From: Pseudomonadota bacterium
Lineage (GTDB): Bacteria; Pseudomonadota; Gammaproteobacteria; Steroidobacterales; Steroidobacteraceae
Reading direction: 5' to 3'
DNA: 64,000 bases
NCBI GenBank assembly: GCA_016705325.1
Contig: JADIYJ010000013.1
Location: 141,963 to 205,962 of the forward strand
This document shows positions 9,316 through 16,265 of this stretch, piece after piece (within the stretch, counting starts at the first letter, position 1; each line of letters begins with the position of its first letter). The notes under the pieces are model-generated. The model was not told the origin of the DNA. It saw only the letters and a program-made list of their open reading frames with translations, and did no database searches. A program made the position numbers and the translations under genes.

Positions 9316-10648
9316 AAAGCCCGAAAGAAACCTGCTGGTCGGACTCGACATCGGCACGTCGAAAGTCGTCGCCATCGTCGGCGAGCTCACCGCGGACGGC
9401 ACGATCGACGTGGTGGGCGTGGGCTCGCACCCTTCGCGCGGGTTGAAGCGCGGCGTCGTCGTCAACATCGACTCGACGGTGCAGTCGATCCAGCGCGCGG
9501 TCGAGGAAGCCGAGCTGATGGCCGGTTGCCAGATTCATTCCGTGTTCGCCGGCATCGCCGGCAGCCACGTGCGCAGCCTGAATTCCCACGGCATCGTTGC
9601 GATCCGCGACAAGGAGGTCACGCAGAGCGACGTCGAGCGCGTGATCGACGCGGCGCGCGCCGTGGCGATTCCCGCGGACCAGAAGATCCTGCACATCCTG
9701 CCGCAGGAATTCATCATCGACGCGCAGGACGGCATCCGCGAGCCCGTCGGCATGTCGGGCGTGCGGCTCGAAGCGAAGGTCCACATCGTGACCGGCGCGG
9801 AAAGCGCTGCGCAGAACATCGTCAAGTGCGTGCAGCGCTGCGGCCTCGAGGTCGAGGACATCGTGCTCGAACAGCTGGCGTCGAGCTACGCCGTGCTGGC
9901 CGACGACGAGAAGGAACTCGGCGTCTGCCTGATCGACATCGGCGGTGGCACCACCGACGTGGCGGTCTTCGCGGGCGGCGCGATCCGGCATACCGCCGTC
10001 ATCCCGATCGCGGGCGACCTCGTCACCAACGACATCGCCCAGAGCCTGCGCACGCCGACGCATCATGCCGAGGAACTCAAGGTGAAGTACGCGTGCGCGC
10101 TGTCGCAGCTCGCGAATGCGGACGAGACCATCGAGGTGCCGAGCGTGGGCGATCGGCCGGCACGGCGGCTCGCGCGGCAGACGCTCGCGAGCGTCGTCGA
10201 GGCGCGCTACGAGGAAATCTTCGTGCTCGTGCGCGACGAACTCGCGCGGTCTGATTACCACGACAAGATCGCCGCCGGCATCGTCCTCACCGGCGGCAGC
10301 GCGAAAATGGACGGCGTCATCGAACTGGCCGAGGAGATTTTCCACGCGCCGGTGCGGCTCGGCCTGCCCCAGGGCGTAAGCGGGCTGGTGGACGTCGTGC
10401 GCAATCCGATTCATTCCACCGGCGTCGGGCTGCTGCTGTTCGGCCGCAGCACGCGCCACGTGCATCCACGGTCGCATGGCGGGATGGGCCCGCGCAAGAC
10501 GCTCCAGCGCATGCGGGACTGGTTCAAGGGGAACTTTGGGGAGGAAGGGGAGGAAGGGCAGGAAGGGGAGGAAGGGGAGGAAGGGGAGGAAGGGGCAGGA
10601 AGGGCAGGAAGGGCAGGAAGGGAAAACAGGTTTTTTGGGGCGCGGTAA
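9308..10648 (+). CDS. ftsA: Cell division protein FtsA with an acidic repeat tail
   Basis: An actin-like ATPase that anchors FtsZ to the membrane and recruits later divisome proteins. Actin-fold motifs are GLDIGTSKVVAIV (phosphate 1), LIDIGGGTTDVAVF (phosphate 2) and IVLTGGSAKMDGV. The usual C-terminal membrane-binding amphipathic helix is present as KTLQRMRDWFKGNF. FtsA normally stops there. Here about 29 more residues follow, built from Gly-Glu-Glu and then Gly-Arg-Ala units encoded by a GGA-rich minisatellite, and the protein ends NRFFGAR. The tail would put a strongly acidic stretch next to the membrane helix; its effect is unknown. A homopolymer error in the repeat could also have removed the true stop. 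Confidence 0.94.
   Translation: MPRKPERNLLVGLDIGTSKVVAIVGELTADGTIDVVGVGSHPSRGLKRGVVVNIDSTVQSIQRAVEEAELMAGCQIHSVFAGIAGSHVRSLNSHGIVAIRDKEVTQSDVERVIDAARAVAIPADQKILHILPQEFIIDAQDGIREPVGMSGVRLEAKVHIVTGAESAAQNIVKCVQRCGLEVEDIVLEQLASSYAVLADDEKELGVCLIDIGGGTTDVAVFAGGAIRHTAVIPIAGDLVTNDIAQSLRTPTHHAEELKVKYACALSQLANADETIEVPSVGDRPARRLARQTLASVVEARYEEIFVLVRDELARSDYHDKIAAGIVLTGGSAKMDGVIELAEEIFHAPVRLGLPQGVSGLVDVVRNPIHSTGVGLLLFGRSTRHVHPRSHGGMGPRKTLQRMRDWFKGNFGEEGEEGQEGEEGEEGEEGAGRAGRAGRENRFFGAR
10538..10625 (+). repeat. GGA-rich minisatellite at the 3' end of ftsA
   Basis: Tandem 9-base units of the type GGGGAGGAA, degenerating to GGGCAGGAA, about nine or ten copies, in frame with ftsA. The G-runs (three or four Gs at regular spacing) could fold into a G-quadruplex in the coding strand or mRNA. 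Copy number could vary by slippage. It sits just before ftsZ. Confidence 0.85.
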
Positions 10649-10668
10649 AGGCTGCCGCGCCAGCCAAC

Positions 10669-10694
10669 AGTCACTAGTCACTAATCACTAGTCA
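10669..10694. repeat. Heptamer tandem (TCACTAR) between ftsA and ftsZ
   Basis: Four near-identical 7-base units of the form TCACTAG/TCACTAA lie in the 69-base ftsA-ftsZ gap, followed by TTTCTTAACGGAG, which contains the ftsZ ribosome site. They are the same units that build the palindrome arms after lpxC, but here only one arm is present. Confidence 0.75.
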
Positions 10695-10717
10695 TTTCTT
10701 AACGGAGCAGCACACCC

Positions 10718-11887
10718 ATGTTCGTACTCGCAGATACGGAAAACCAGGGCGCAATCATCAAGGTCGTAGGCGTGGGCGGCGGCGGCGGCAACGCCGTGAC
10801 CCACATGGTCAATTCAGGCATCGAGGGCGTCGACTTCGTATGCATCAACACCGATTCGCAGGCGCTCAAGCACTCGAAGGTCAAGACCAGCCTGCAGATC
10901 GGCTCGAACATCACCAAGGGCCTCGGCGCCGGCGCAGATCCCGAGGTCGGCCGCCAGGCGGCGATGGAAGACCGCGACCGCATCGTCGAGCTGATCGAAG
11001 GCTCGGACATGATTTTCATCACCGCCGGCATGGGGGGTGGCACGGGAACGGGCGCCGCGCCGATCGTGGCGCAGGTGGCGAAGGAACTGGGCATCCTGAC
11101 CGTCGCGGTCGTGACCAAGCCTTTCGAGATGGAAGGCAACAAGCGCACGTCGCTCGCTGACCAGGGCATCAACGAACTGCACAAGTACGTCGACTCGTTG
11201 ATCACCATCCCGAACCAGAAGCTGCTCACGGTGCTCGGCGGCGACATGACGCTGCTCGATGCATTCAAGACGGCGAACCAGGTGCTGCAGGGCGCCGTGC
11301 AGGGCATCGCGGAACTGATCACGCGCCCCGGCATGATCAACGTCGACTTTGCCGACGTCCGCACCGTCATGGCCGAGACCGGCATGGCGATGATGGGCTC
11401 CGGCCATGCCAGCGGCGAGAACCGTGCGCGCGCGGCCGCCGAAGCCGCGATCTCGAGCCCGCTGCTCGAGGACGTGAACCTGTCGGGCGCCCACGGCCTG
11501 CTGATCAACGTCACGGCCGGCATGGACCTGCGCACGAGCGAGTTCCACCTCGTCGGCGAGACCGTGAAGCAGTTCGCCTCGGACGATGCAACGGTCGTCG
11601 TCGGCTACGTGATCGATCCGGAGATGACGGACCAGATCCGCGTGACCGTCGTCGCAACCGGGATTGGCCGTGCCGTGGCCAAGGCGGTGCCGCAGCCGAC
11701 GATCGTCCAGGGCGCCGGCCGTGCCGAACGCCGTCGTGCGCCGCTCGGCGCGGGCGACTACTCTGCCTACGACACGCCGCCGCGTCTGCGCGAGCGTGCA
11801 CGCGCGGTCGGTGATGGCCTGAGCCTCGACCACGGCGACGAATCGTTCATCGACATTCCGGCATTCCTGCGCCGGCAAGCCGACTGA
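10718..11887 (+). CDS. ftsZ: Cell division GTPase FtsZ
   Basis: The tubulin-like GTPase that forms the Z ring. The 389 residues include VVGVGGGGGNAV near residue 15, the tubulin signature GGGTGTG near residue 108, NVDFADVRTVM (T7-loop region), and a short variable linker. The C-terminal peptide DIPAFLRRQAD is the canonical binding site for FtsA and ZipA. A GGAG ribosome site lies 7-10 bases before the ATG. The gene ends the dcw cluster here; lpxC, its usual next neighbour, is more than 8 kb away. Confidence 0.98.
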   Translation: MFVLADTENQGAIIKVVGVGGGGGNAVTHMVNSGIEGVDFVCINTDSQALKHSKVKTSLQIGSNITKGLGAGADPEVGRQAAMEDRDRIVELIEGSDMIFITAGMGGGTGTGAAPIVAQVAKELGILTVAVVTKPFEMEGNKRTSLADQGINELHKYVDSLITIPNQKLLTVLGGDMTLLDAFKTANQVLQGAVQGIAELITRPGMINVDFADVRTVMAETGMAMMGSGHASGENRARAAAEAAISSPLLEDVNLSGAHGLLINVTAGMDLRTSEFHLVGETVKQFASDDATVVVGYVIDPEMTDQIRVTVVATGIGRAVAKAVPQPTIVQGAGRAERRRAPLGAGDYSAYDTPPRLRERARAVGDGLSLDHGDESFIDIPAFLRRQAD

Positions 11888-11896
11888 CGACGACGG

Positions 11897-11921
11897 CCTT
11901 GCCCGCCAGCCTCGGGCAAGG
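11897..11921 (+). terminator. Stem-loop after ftsZ
   Basis: A 9-base perfect stem (CCTTGCCCG with CGGGCAAGG) around a 7-base loop starts 10 bases after the ftsZ stop. No T-run follows, so it may end transcription weakly, protect the mRNA 3' end, or need Rho. Confidence 0.5.
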
Positions 11922-11925
11922 CAGG

Positions 11926-11972
11926 CAGAGTCCAGGTGGAGGTTCCCTGCTCCGGGCCTCCCCCTGGCTCTG
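11926..11972. repeat. Imperfect palindrome after ftsZ
   Basis: Arms of about 17 bases (CAGAGTCCAGGTGGAGG and CCTCCCCCTGGCTCTG, with a few mismatches) flank a 14-base GC-rich loop. With the hairpin just before it, this makes a double stem-loop behind ftsZ, marking the end of the dcw unit. Confidence 0.5.
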
Positions 11973-12000
11973 TCCATCGGTTTCAGGGTGAAATTTTTTC

Positions 12001-12357
12001 GATCATGCGGCCGAGATCGCCGCGCGCAGTCGCGACGACATCCAGGCACTGTTCCGCGGCATATTCCAGCCGATCTTCGACGCACTCGGCATCGATCGCG
12101 TCGAGCACGACCGGCTGCGCAACATCGCGGTGACGGGCGTCAACACCTTCGACTGGACCTGCACGGCCAACCGCCGTGACGTGCCTGCGCTGAAGCCGTA
12201 CCTGCGCCTGACGAATCCGTCGAGCGCGCTGTGGGAGTGGAACGATCCTGCGGCGGCAGAGCGCGTCGCCGGCAGCGCTGTTGAGTTCTGTCGCGTGGTC
12301 ACGCAAACGCGCAAGCGAGTGGTGATCAGCCCTGCGCTGCGTCGTCGACGCCGATGA
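12001..12357 (+). pseudogene. C-terminal remnant of a TIGR03084-type (maleylpyruvate isomerase-like) protein
   Basis: An open frame of about 118 codons whose second half matches, from memory of the family, the C-terminal domain of TIGR03084 proteins: FDALGI, DRLRNIAVTGV, then ALWEWNDPAAAERVAGSAVEFCRVVTQ. Full members have about 260 residues with an N-terminal metal-binding four-helix domain; that half is missing, and the end is cut just after VVTQTR. No good start exists in frame before a GTG at 12130. A GTG at 11988 would fit if one T is removed from the T6 run after it. The 3' end overlaps the opposing CoA-transferase. Such genes often lie beside CoA-transferase and beta-oxidation genes, as here. 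Most likely a decayed gene, or one collapsed by an assembly deletion. Confidence 0.6.
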
Positions 12358-13534
12358 CGCCGTCCGCCACGAGGCGGTCGATTTCGCCGGCTTCGAATCC
12401 TGCCTCCGCCAGCACGGCGCGACTGTCGCCGCCGGGGCGAGGTGCGTGCCTGTCGGCGGTTTCGGTCCCGTGGTGCCAGCGGAATGGCGAACGCGGTGCA
12501 CGCAGGCGTCCTTCGGTCGGATGATCGTATTCCCGGAAGAATCCGGTCGCGACCAGGTGCGGATCCTGCAGCAGTTCACCGACCGAGTTCACGCGCGCAC
12601 AGGGAATGTCGGCCGCGCGCAGCAATTCGAGCCACTCGGCGGTCGGCCGCGCCGGCGCCACCTCGGCAATGATCGCGTACAGCGAATCCACGCTCTGGCT
12701 GCGCCGCATCGGGTCCTGGACCTGCGGCGAATGAGCCAGGTCGGTGCGTCCAATGATCTCGAGGAACGCCGCCCAGTGCCTGCCGTTGTACGGCAGGATC
12801 GCCATGAAGCCGTCCTGCGTGCGGTACGGCCTGCGGTTCGGTGCGGCCAGGCGGTCGTAGCCCGTCGGCCCGAGCGCGGGTACGAACGTTTCACCGCCGA
12901 GCTGTTCCGACAGCAGGAAGGCGACCGTGCTTTCGAACATGGGTGTTTCGATGCAGCAGCCCTTGCCCGTGCGGGCACGGTGCGCGAGGCCCGTCGCCAC
13001 CGCGATCGCAAGGTGCAGGCCACCGACCTTGTCGCAGAGGATCGTCGCGAGGTACCGCGGTTCGCCCTGGGCATTCGCGTTCAACGCTGCAACGCCTGCG
13101 GCCGCCTGGACGATGTCGTCGTACGCAGGCTCGTTGGCGTTCGGACCGCTCTGGTCGTAGCCCGCCGCGAACGCGTAGACGAGATCGGGCTTGATGCGTG
13201 CGAGCTGCTCGTAGTCGAGACCCAGCGGCTCGGCAGCTTTCGGCCGCATGTTGTGCACGACCGCATCTGCGCTGCTGACCAGTCGCGCCAGCACCGCGCG
13301 CGACTGCGGCCGCTTCAGGTCGAGCGCGAGCGAGCGCTTGTTGCGGTTGAATCCGATGAAGCCCGCGCCCATGGAGCGCGAACGACCCGGGCGCACCGTG
13401 CGGAAGAGGTCGCCCTGCAGCGGTTCGATCTTGATGACGTCCGCCCCGAGGTCGCCCAGTGTCTGCGTCGCGTAGGGGCCGAGCACGATCGTGGTGAAGT
13501 CGAGGACGCGGATTCCTTGCAGCAGGGGCAGCAT
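12326..13534 (-). CDS. CaiB/BaiF (class III) CoA-transferase family protein
   Basis: Transfers CoA between acyl groups in the cytoplasm; the substrate is not readable. The chosen ATG gives 402 residues beginning MLPLLQGIRVLDFT. A GGGTGA ribosome-like site precedes it, and the open frame upstream lacks homology. The family signatures are LGDLGADVIKIEP, GFIGFNRNKRSLALDL, the segment AAEPLGLDYEQL before the catalytic region, and FAAGYDQSGPNANEPAYDDI. The catalytic aspartate of the family should lie near the ILCDKVGG segment. It is divergent from the next CoA-transferase across a 183-base shared upstream region. Confidence 0.88.
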   Translation of the reverse strand: MLPLLQGIRVLDFTTIVLGPYATQTLGDLGADVIKIEPLQGDLFRTVRPGRSRSMGAGFIGFNRNKRSLALDLKRPQSRAVLARLVSSADAVVHNMRPKAAEPLGLDYEQLARIKPDLVYAFAAGYDQSGPNANEPAYDDIVQAAAGVAALNANAQGEPRYLATILCDKVGGLHLAIAVATGLAHRARTGKGCCIETPMFESTVAFLLSEQLGGETFVPALGPTGYDRLAAPNRRPYRTQDGFMAILPYNGRHWAAFLEIIGRTDLAHSPQVQDPMRRSQSVDSLYAIIAEVAPARPTAEWLELLRAADIPCARVNSVGELLQDPHLVATGFFREYDHPTEGRLRAPRSPFRWHHGTETADRHAPRPGGDSRAVLAEAGFEAGEIDRLVADGVIGVDDAAQG

Positions 13535-13717
13535 CGATTTCACCCGGCAGTACGCGAAAGCCCGCGCAGGATACGTGGACGAGGGCGGTCGTTCCAACGC
13601 GGATCACCCGATGCGAACCGACCGCATTTCGTCGGGATGGCTGTAAACCCTCTTTCCTCGCCGGCGCGCTGATGATAGGAAGGTGGTCGTTCCAGACACA
13701 TCGTGAGGCCGAAACGC

Positions 13718-14860
13718 ATGGGACCACTGCAGGGAATACGGATCATCGAACTCGCGGGGCTGGGTCCGGCGCCGTTCTGCGCCATGATGCTGGCCGACAT
13801 GGGCGCGACGGTCATTCGCGTCGACCGTGTCTCGGCGCAACCCGGGGAAGCCGCTCTGGTCGACCCCCAGCTGCGCAACCGCCGCTCGATCGCGCTCAAC
13901 CTGAAGAACGCGGCGGGCATTGCGGCGCTGCTGCGGCTCATCGATGGCGCGGATGCCTTGATCGAAGGCTTCCGGCCCGGCGTCGCCGAGCGTCTCGGCG
14001 TGGGGCCGGACGTCTGCCTCGCGCGCAACCCAAAGCTCGTCTACGGGCGCATGACCGGCTGGGGTCAGTCCGGCCCGTTCGCGCATTCGGCGGGGCACGA
14101 CATCAATTACCTGGCGCTCACTGGCGCGCTGCACCTGATCGGCGAACCCGGCCGCAAGCCGGTTCCACCACTGAATCTCGTCGCCGATTACGGCGGCGGC
14201 GGCATGATGCTGCTCGCCGGGCTGCTGGCGGCGCTGCTGGAAGCGTCCCGCTCCGGCAAGGGTCAGGTCATCGACGCCGCCATGACGGACGGCGTCATCG
14301 CGTTGCTGAGCATCTACTTCGGCATGCGCGCTGCCGATCCCGGGTTCCGCGACGAAACCGGGCAGTTGTTCCTCGCCGGCGCCGCGCCGTATTACGGCAC
14401 CTTCGAGACCAGCGACGGCAAGTACCTCGCGATCGGCTCGATCGAGCCGCAGTTCTACGCGCTGCTGCTCGACAAGCTTGGCGTCGACGGGAAATTCCTC
14501 GCGGCGGGCTACCCGGGGAGCCGCAGGCACTGGCCTGCGGCGGAGGCAGCCATCGCGGCGGCGGTGCGGACGAAAACACGCGACGAATGGGCCGCCATCT
14601 TCGAGGGCACGGATGCATGCGTCGCGCCTGTACTCAGTCTCGGCGAGGCGGCGAAGCATCCGCACAACGTTGCGCGCGGCAGCTTCATCACCGTGAACGG
14701 GGTCGAGCAGCATGCACGCGCGCCACGCTTCAGCCGTACCGTGGCGGCGCCGGTCCAGGCACCGCATCGCGCGGGTGCCGACAGTTGCGAGATCCTGGCG
14801 GAAGCGGGGTTTTCGGCGGCGGAAATCGAGCAACTGCGCGCAGCCGATGGCCTGTCCTAG
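13718..14860 (+). CDS. Alpha-methylacyl-CoA racemase-like CaiB/BaiF family protein
   Basis: A second class III CoA-transferase-fold protein, closest in pattern to alpha-methylacyl-CoA racemase, which inverts the 2-methyl centre of branched acyl-CoAs before beta-oxidation. The 380 residues begin MGPLQGIRIIELAGLGPAPFCAMMLADMGA and include EGFRPGVAERLGVGPDVC, YGRMTGWGQSGP, the His-Asp pair in GHDINYLALTGAL typical of racemases, and LVADYGGGGMMLLAG. GAGG about 9 bases before the ATG supports this start over the GTG 15 bases upstream. Racemase versus transferase cannot be settled from sequence alone, though the GHDINY motif favours racemase. Confidence 0.85.
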   Translation: MGPLQGIRIIELAGLGPAPFCAMMLADMGATVIRVDRVSAQPGEAALVDPQLRNRRSIALNLKNAAGIAALLRLIDGADALIEGFRPGVAERLGVGPDVCLARNPKLVYGRMTGWGQSGPFAHSAGHDINYLALTGALHLIGEPGRKPVPPLNLVADYGGGGMMLLAGLLAALLEASRSGKGQVIDAAMTDGVIALLSIYFGMRAADPGFRDETGQLFLAGAAPYYGTFETSDGKYLAIGSIEPQFYALLLDKLGVDGKFLAAGYPGSRRHWPAAEAAIAAAVRTKTRDEWAAIFEGTDACVAPVLSLGEAAKHPHNVARGSFITVNGVEQHARAPRFSRTVAAPVQAPHRAGADSCEILAEAGFSAAEIEQLRAADGLS

Positions 14861-14900
14861 CCGTGTCCGCGCGCTCGAGAACACGGCACAGTCGGCCAGG

Positions 14901-14930
14901 CTGACGTTCCACTGACCCGTCCTCTATGAT
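14901..14930 (+). promoter_or_regulatory. Possible sigma-70 promoter for the beta-oxidation genes
   Basis: CTGACG and TATGAT hexamers separated by 18 bases, about 100 bases before the thiolase start. The -10 is good and the -35 is fair. No operator was recognised. Confidence 0.35.
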
Positions 14931-15029
14931 GCTGGGCGGGGCCCGGCCACAGGCCGCCCCATCCCGCAGGTTTCGAAGAACCGCCACGCGGAGCGCGATC
15001 GCTCGCGCGGCCCGACCGGAGTCACACGC

Positions 15030-16238
15030 ATGGCCGACGCCTTTATCTACGACCACGTCCGCACCCCGCGGGGTCGCGGCAAGCCGGACGGATCGCTTCA
15101 CAGCATCACGCCGATACAACTCGCCGCGCAGACGCTGCAGGCTGTGCGCGAACGCAACCAGCTGGACACGACCCTGCTCGACGACGTCGTGCTCGGCTGC
15201 GTCTCACCGATCGGCGAACAGGGCGCCGACATTGCGCGCGTGGCGACGCTCGTCGCCGGTTACGCCGAGTCCGTGCCGGGCCAGCAGCTGAACCGCTTCT
15301 GCGCCTCGGGCCTCGAGGCCATCAACAATGCCGCGGCGCAGGTGATGTCCGGGCAGTCGCAAGCCGTGGTGGCGGGCGGCGTCGAGTCGATGTCGCGCGT
15401 GCCGATCGGTGCCGACGGCGGCGCGTGGGCGGCCGACCCCGCCGTCGCCTACGACACGTACTTCGTGCCGCAGGGCGTGGGCGCGGATCTGATCGCGACG
15501 CTCGATGGCTACACCCGCGAAACCGTTGATGGTTACGCCGTCGAAAGCCAGCGTCGCGCCGCCGCCGCCTGGGCCGAAGGCCGCTTCGCCCGCTCGATAC
15601 TGCCGGTCCGGGACATCCTCGGCCGTGTCATGCTCGGCCGCGACGAACACATGCGCCCGGACGCAACAATTGCCGGCCTGGCCTCGCTGAAGCCGGCATT
15701 CGCCACGACGGGCGAGCAGGCGGGCTTCGATGCCGTGGCGCAGATGAAGTACCCGCAGGTCGATTCGATCAACCACGTGCACACGGCCGCCAATTCGAGC
15801 GGCATCGTCGACGGCGCCGCGGGCGTGCTGGTGGGCAGCAGGCGATTCGGCGGCAAGGCCGGTCTCAAGCCGCGCGCCCGCATTCGTGCGTTCACGTCGA
15901 TCGGCAGCGAGCCCGCGATCATGCTGACCGGCCCTGCGCTGGTGACGCAGAAATTGCTCAAGCGCACCGGCATGACGGTCAAGGACATCGACCTGTTCGA
16001 AGTCAACGAGGCGTTCGCTTCCGTCGTGCTGCGCTTCATGCGCGCGATGGGCGTGCCGCACGACAAGGTCAACGTGAACGGCGGTGCCATCGCCATGGGC
16101 CACCCGCTGGGCGCCACCGGAGCGATCATTACGGGCACCGTCCTCGACGAACTCGAACGCCGTAACCTCACTACCGCGCTGATCACGCTTTGCGTGGGCG
16201 CGGGCATGGGCACGGCCACCATCATCGAGCGCGTCTGA
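15030..16238 (+). CDS. Acetyl-CoA C-acetyltransferase (thiolase, FadA/FadI type)
   Basis: Catalyses the thiolytic step of beta-oxidation (or its reverse). The 402-residue protein has the nucleophilic cysteine in NRFCASGLEA near residue 91, VNVNGGAIAMGHPLGATGA with the catalytic histidine, and the second cysteine in CVGAGMG near residue 388. It is followed after 27 bases by the FadB-like gene, so the two probably form a trifunctional beta-oxidation complex. Transcription may start at the TATGAT element upstream. Confidence 0.93.
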   Translation: MADAFIYDHVRTPRGRGKPDGSLHSITPIQLAAQTLQAVRERNQLDTTLLDDVVLGCVSPIGEQGADIARVATLVAGYAESVPGQQLNRFCASGLEAINNAAAQVMSGQSQAVVAGGVESMSRVPIGADGGAWAADPAVAYDTYFVPQGVGADLIATLDGYTRETVDGYAVESQRRAAAAWAEGRFARSILPVRDILGRVMLGRDEHMRPDATIAGLASLKPAFATTGEQAGFDAVAQMKYPQVDSINHVHTAANSSGIVDGAAGVLVGSRRFGGKAGLKPRARIRAFTSIGSEPAIMLTGPALVTQKLLKRTGMTVKDIDLFEVNEAFASVVLRFMRAMGVPHDKVNVNGGAIAMGHPLGATGAIITGTVLDELERRNLTTALITLCVGAGMGTATIIERV

Positions 16239-16265
16239 CGCGCCGACCGACCAGGAACCAGCAGT

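Noticed and set aside
12326..14860. The two CoA-transferases as a formyl-CoA transferase/oxalate pair
   Set aside because: No oxalyl-CoA decarboxylase nearby, and the GHDINY motif of the second favours a racemase-like role with beta-oxidation.
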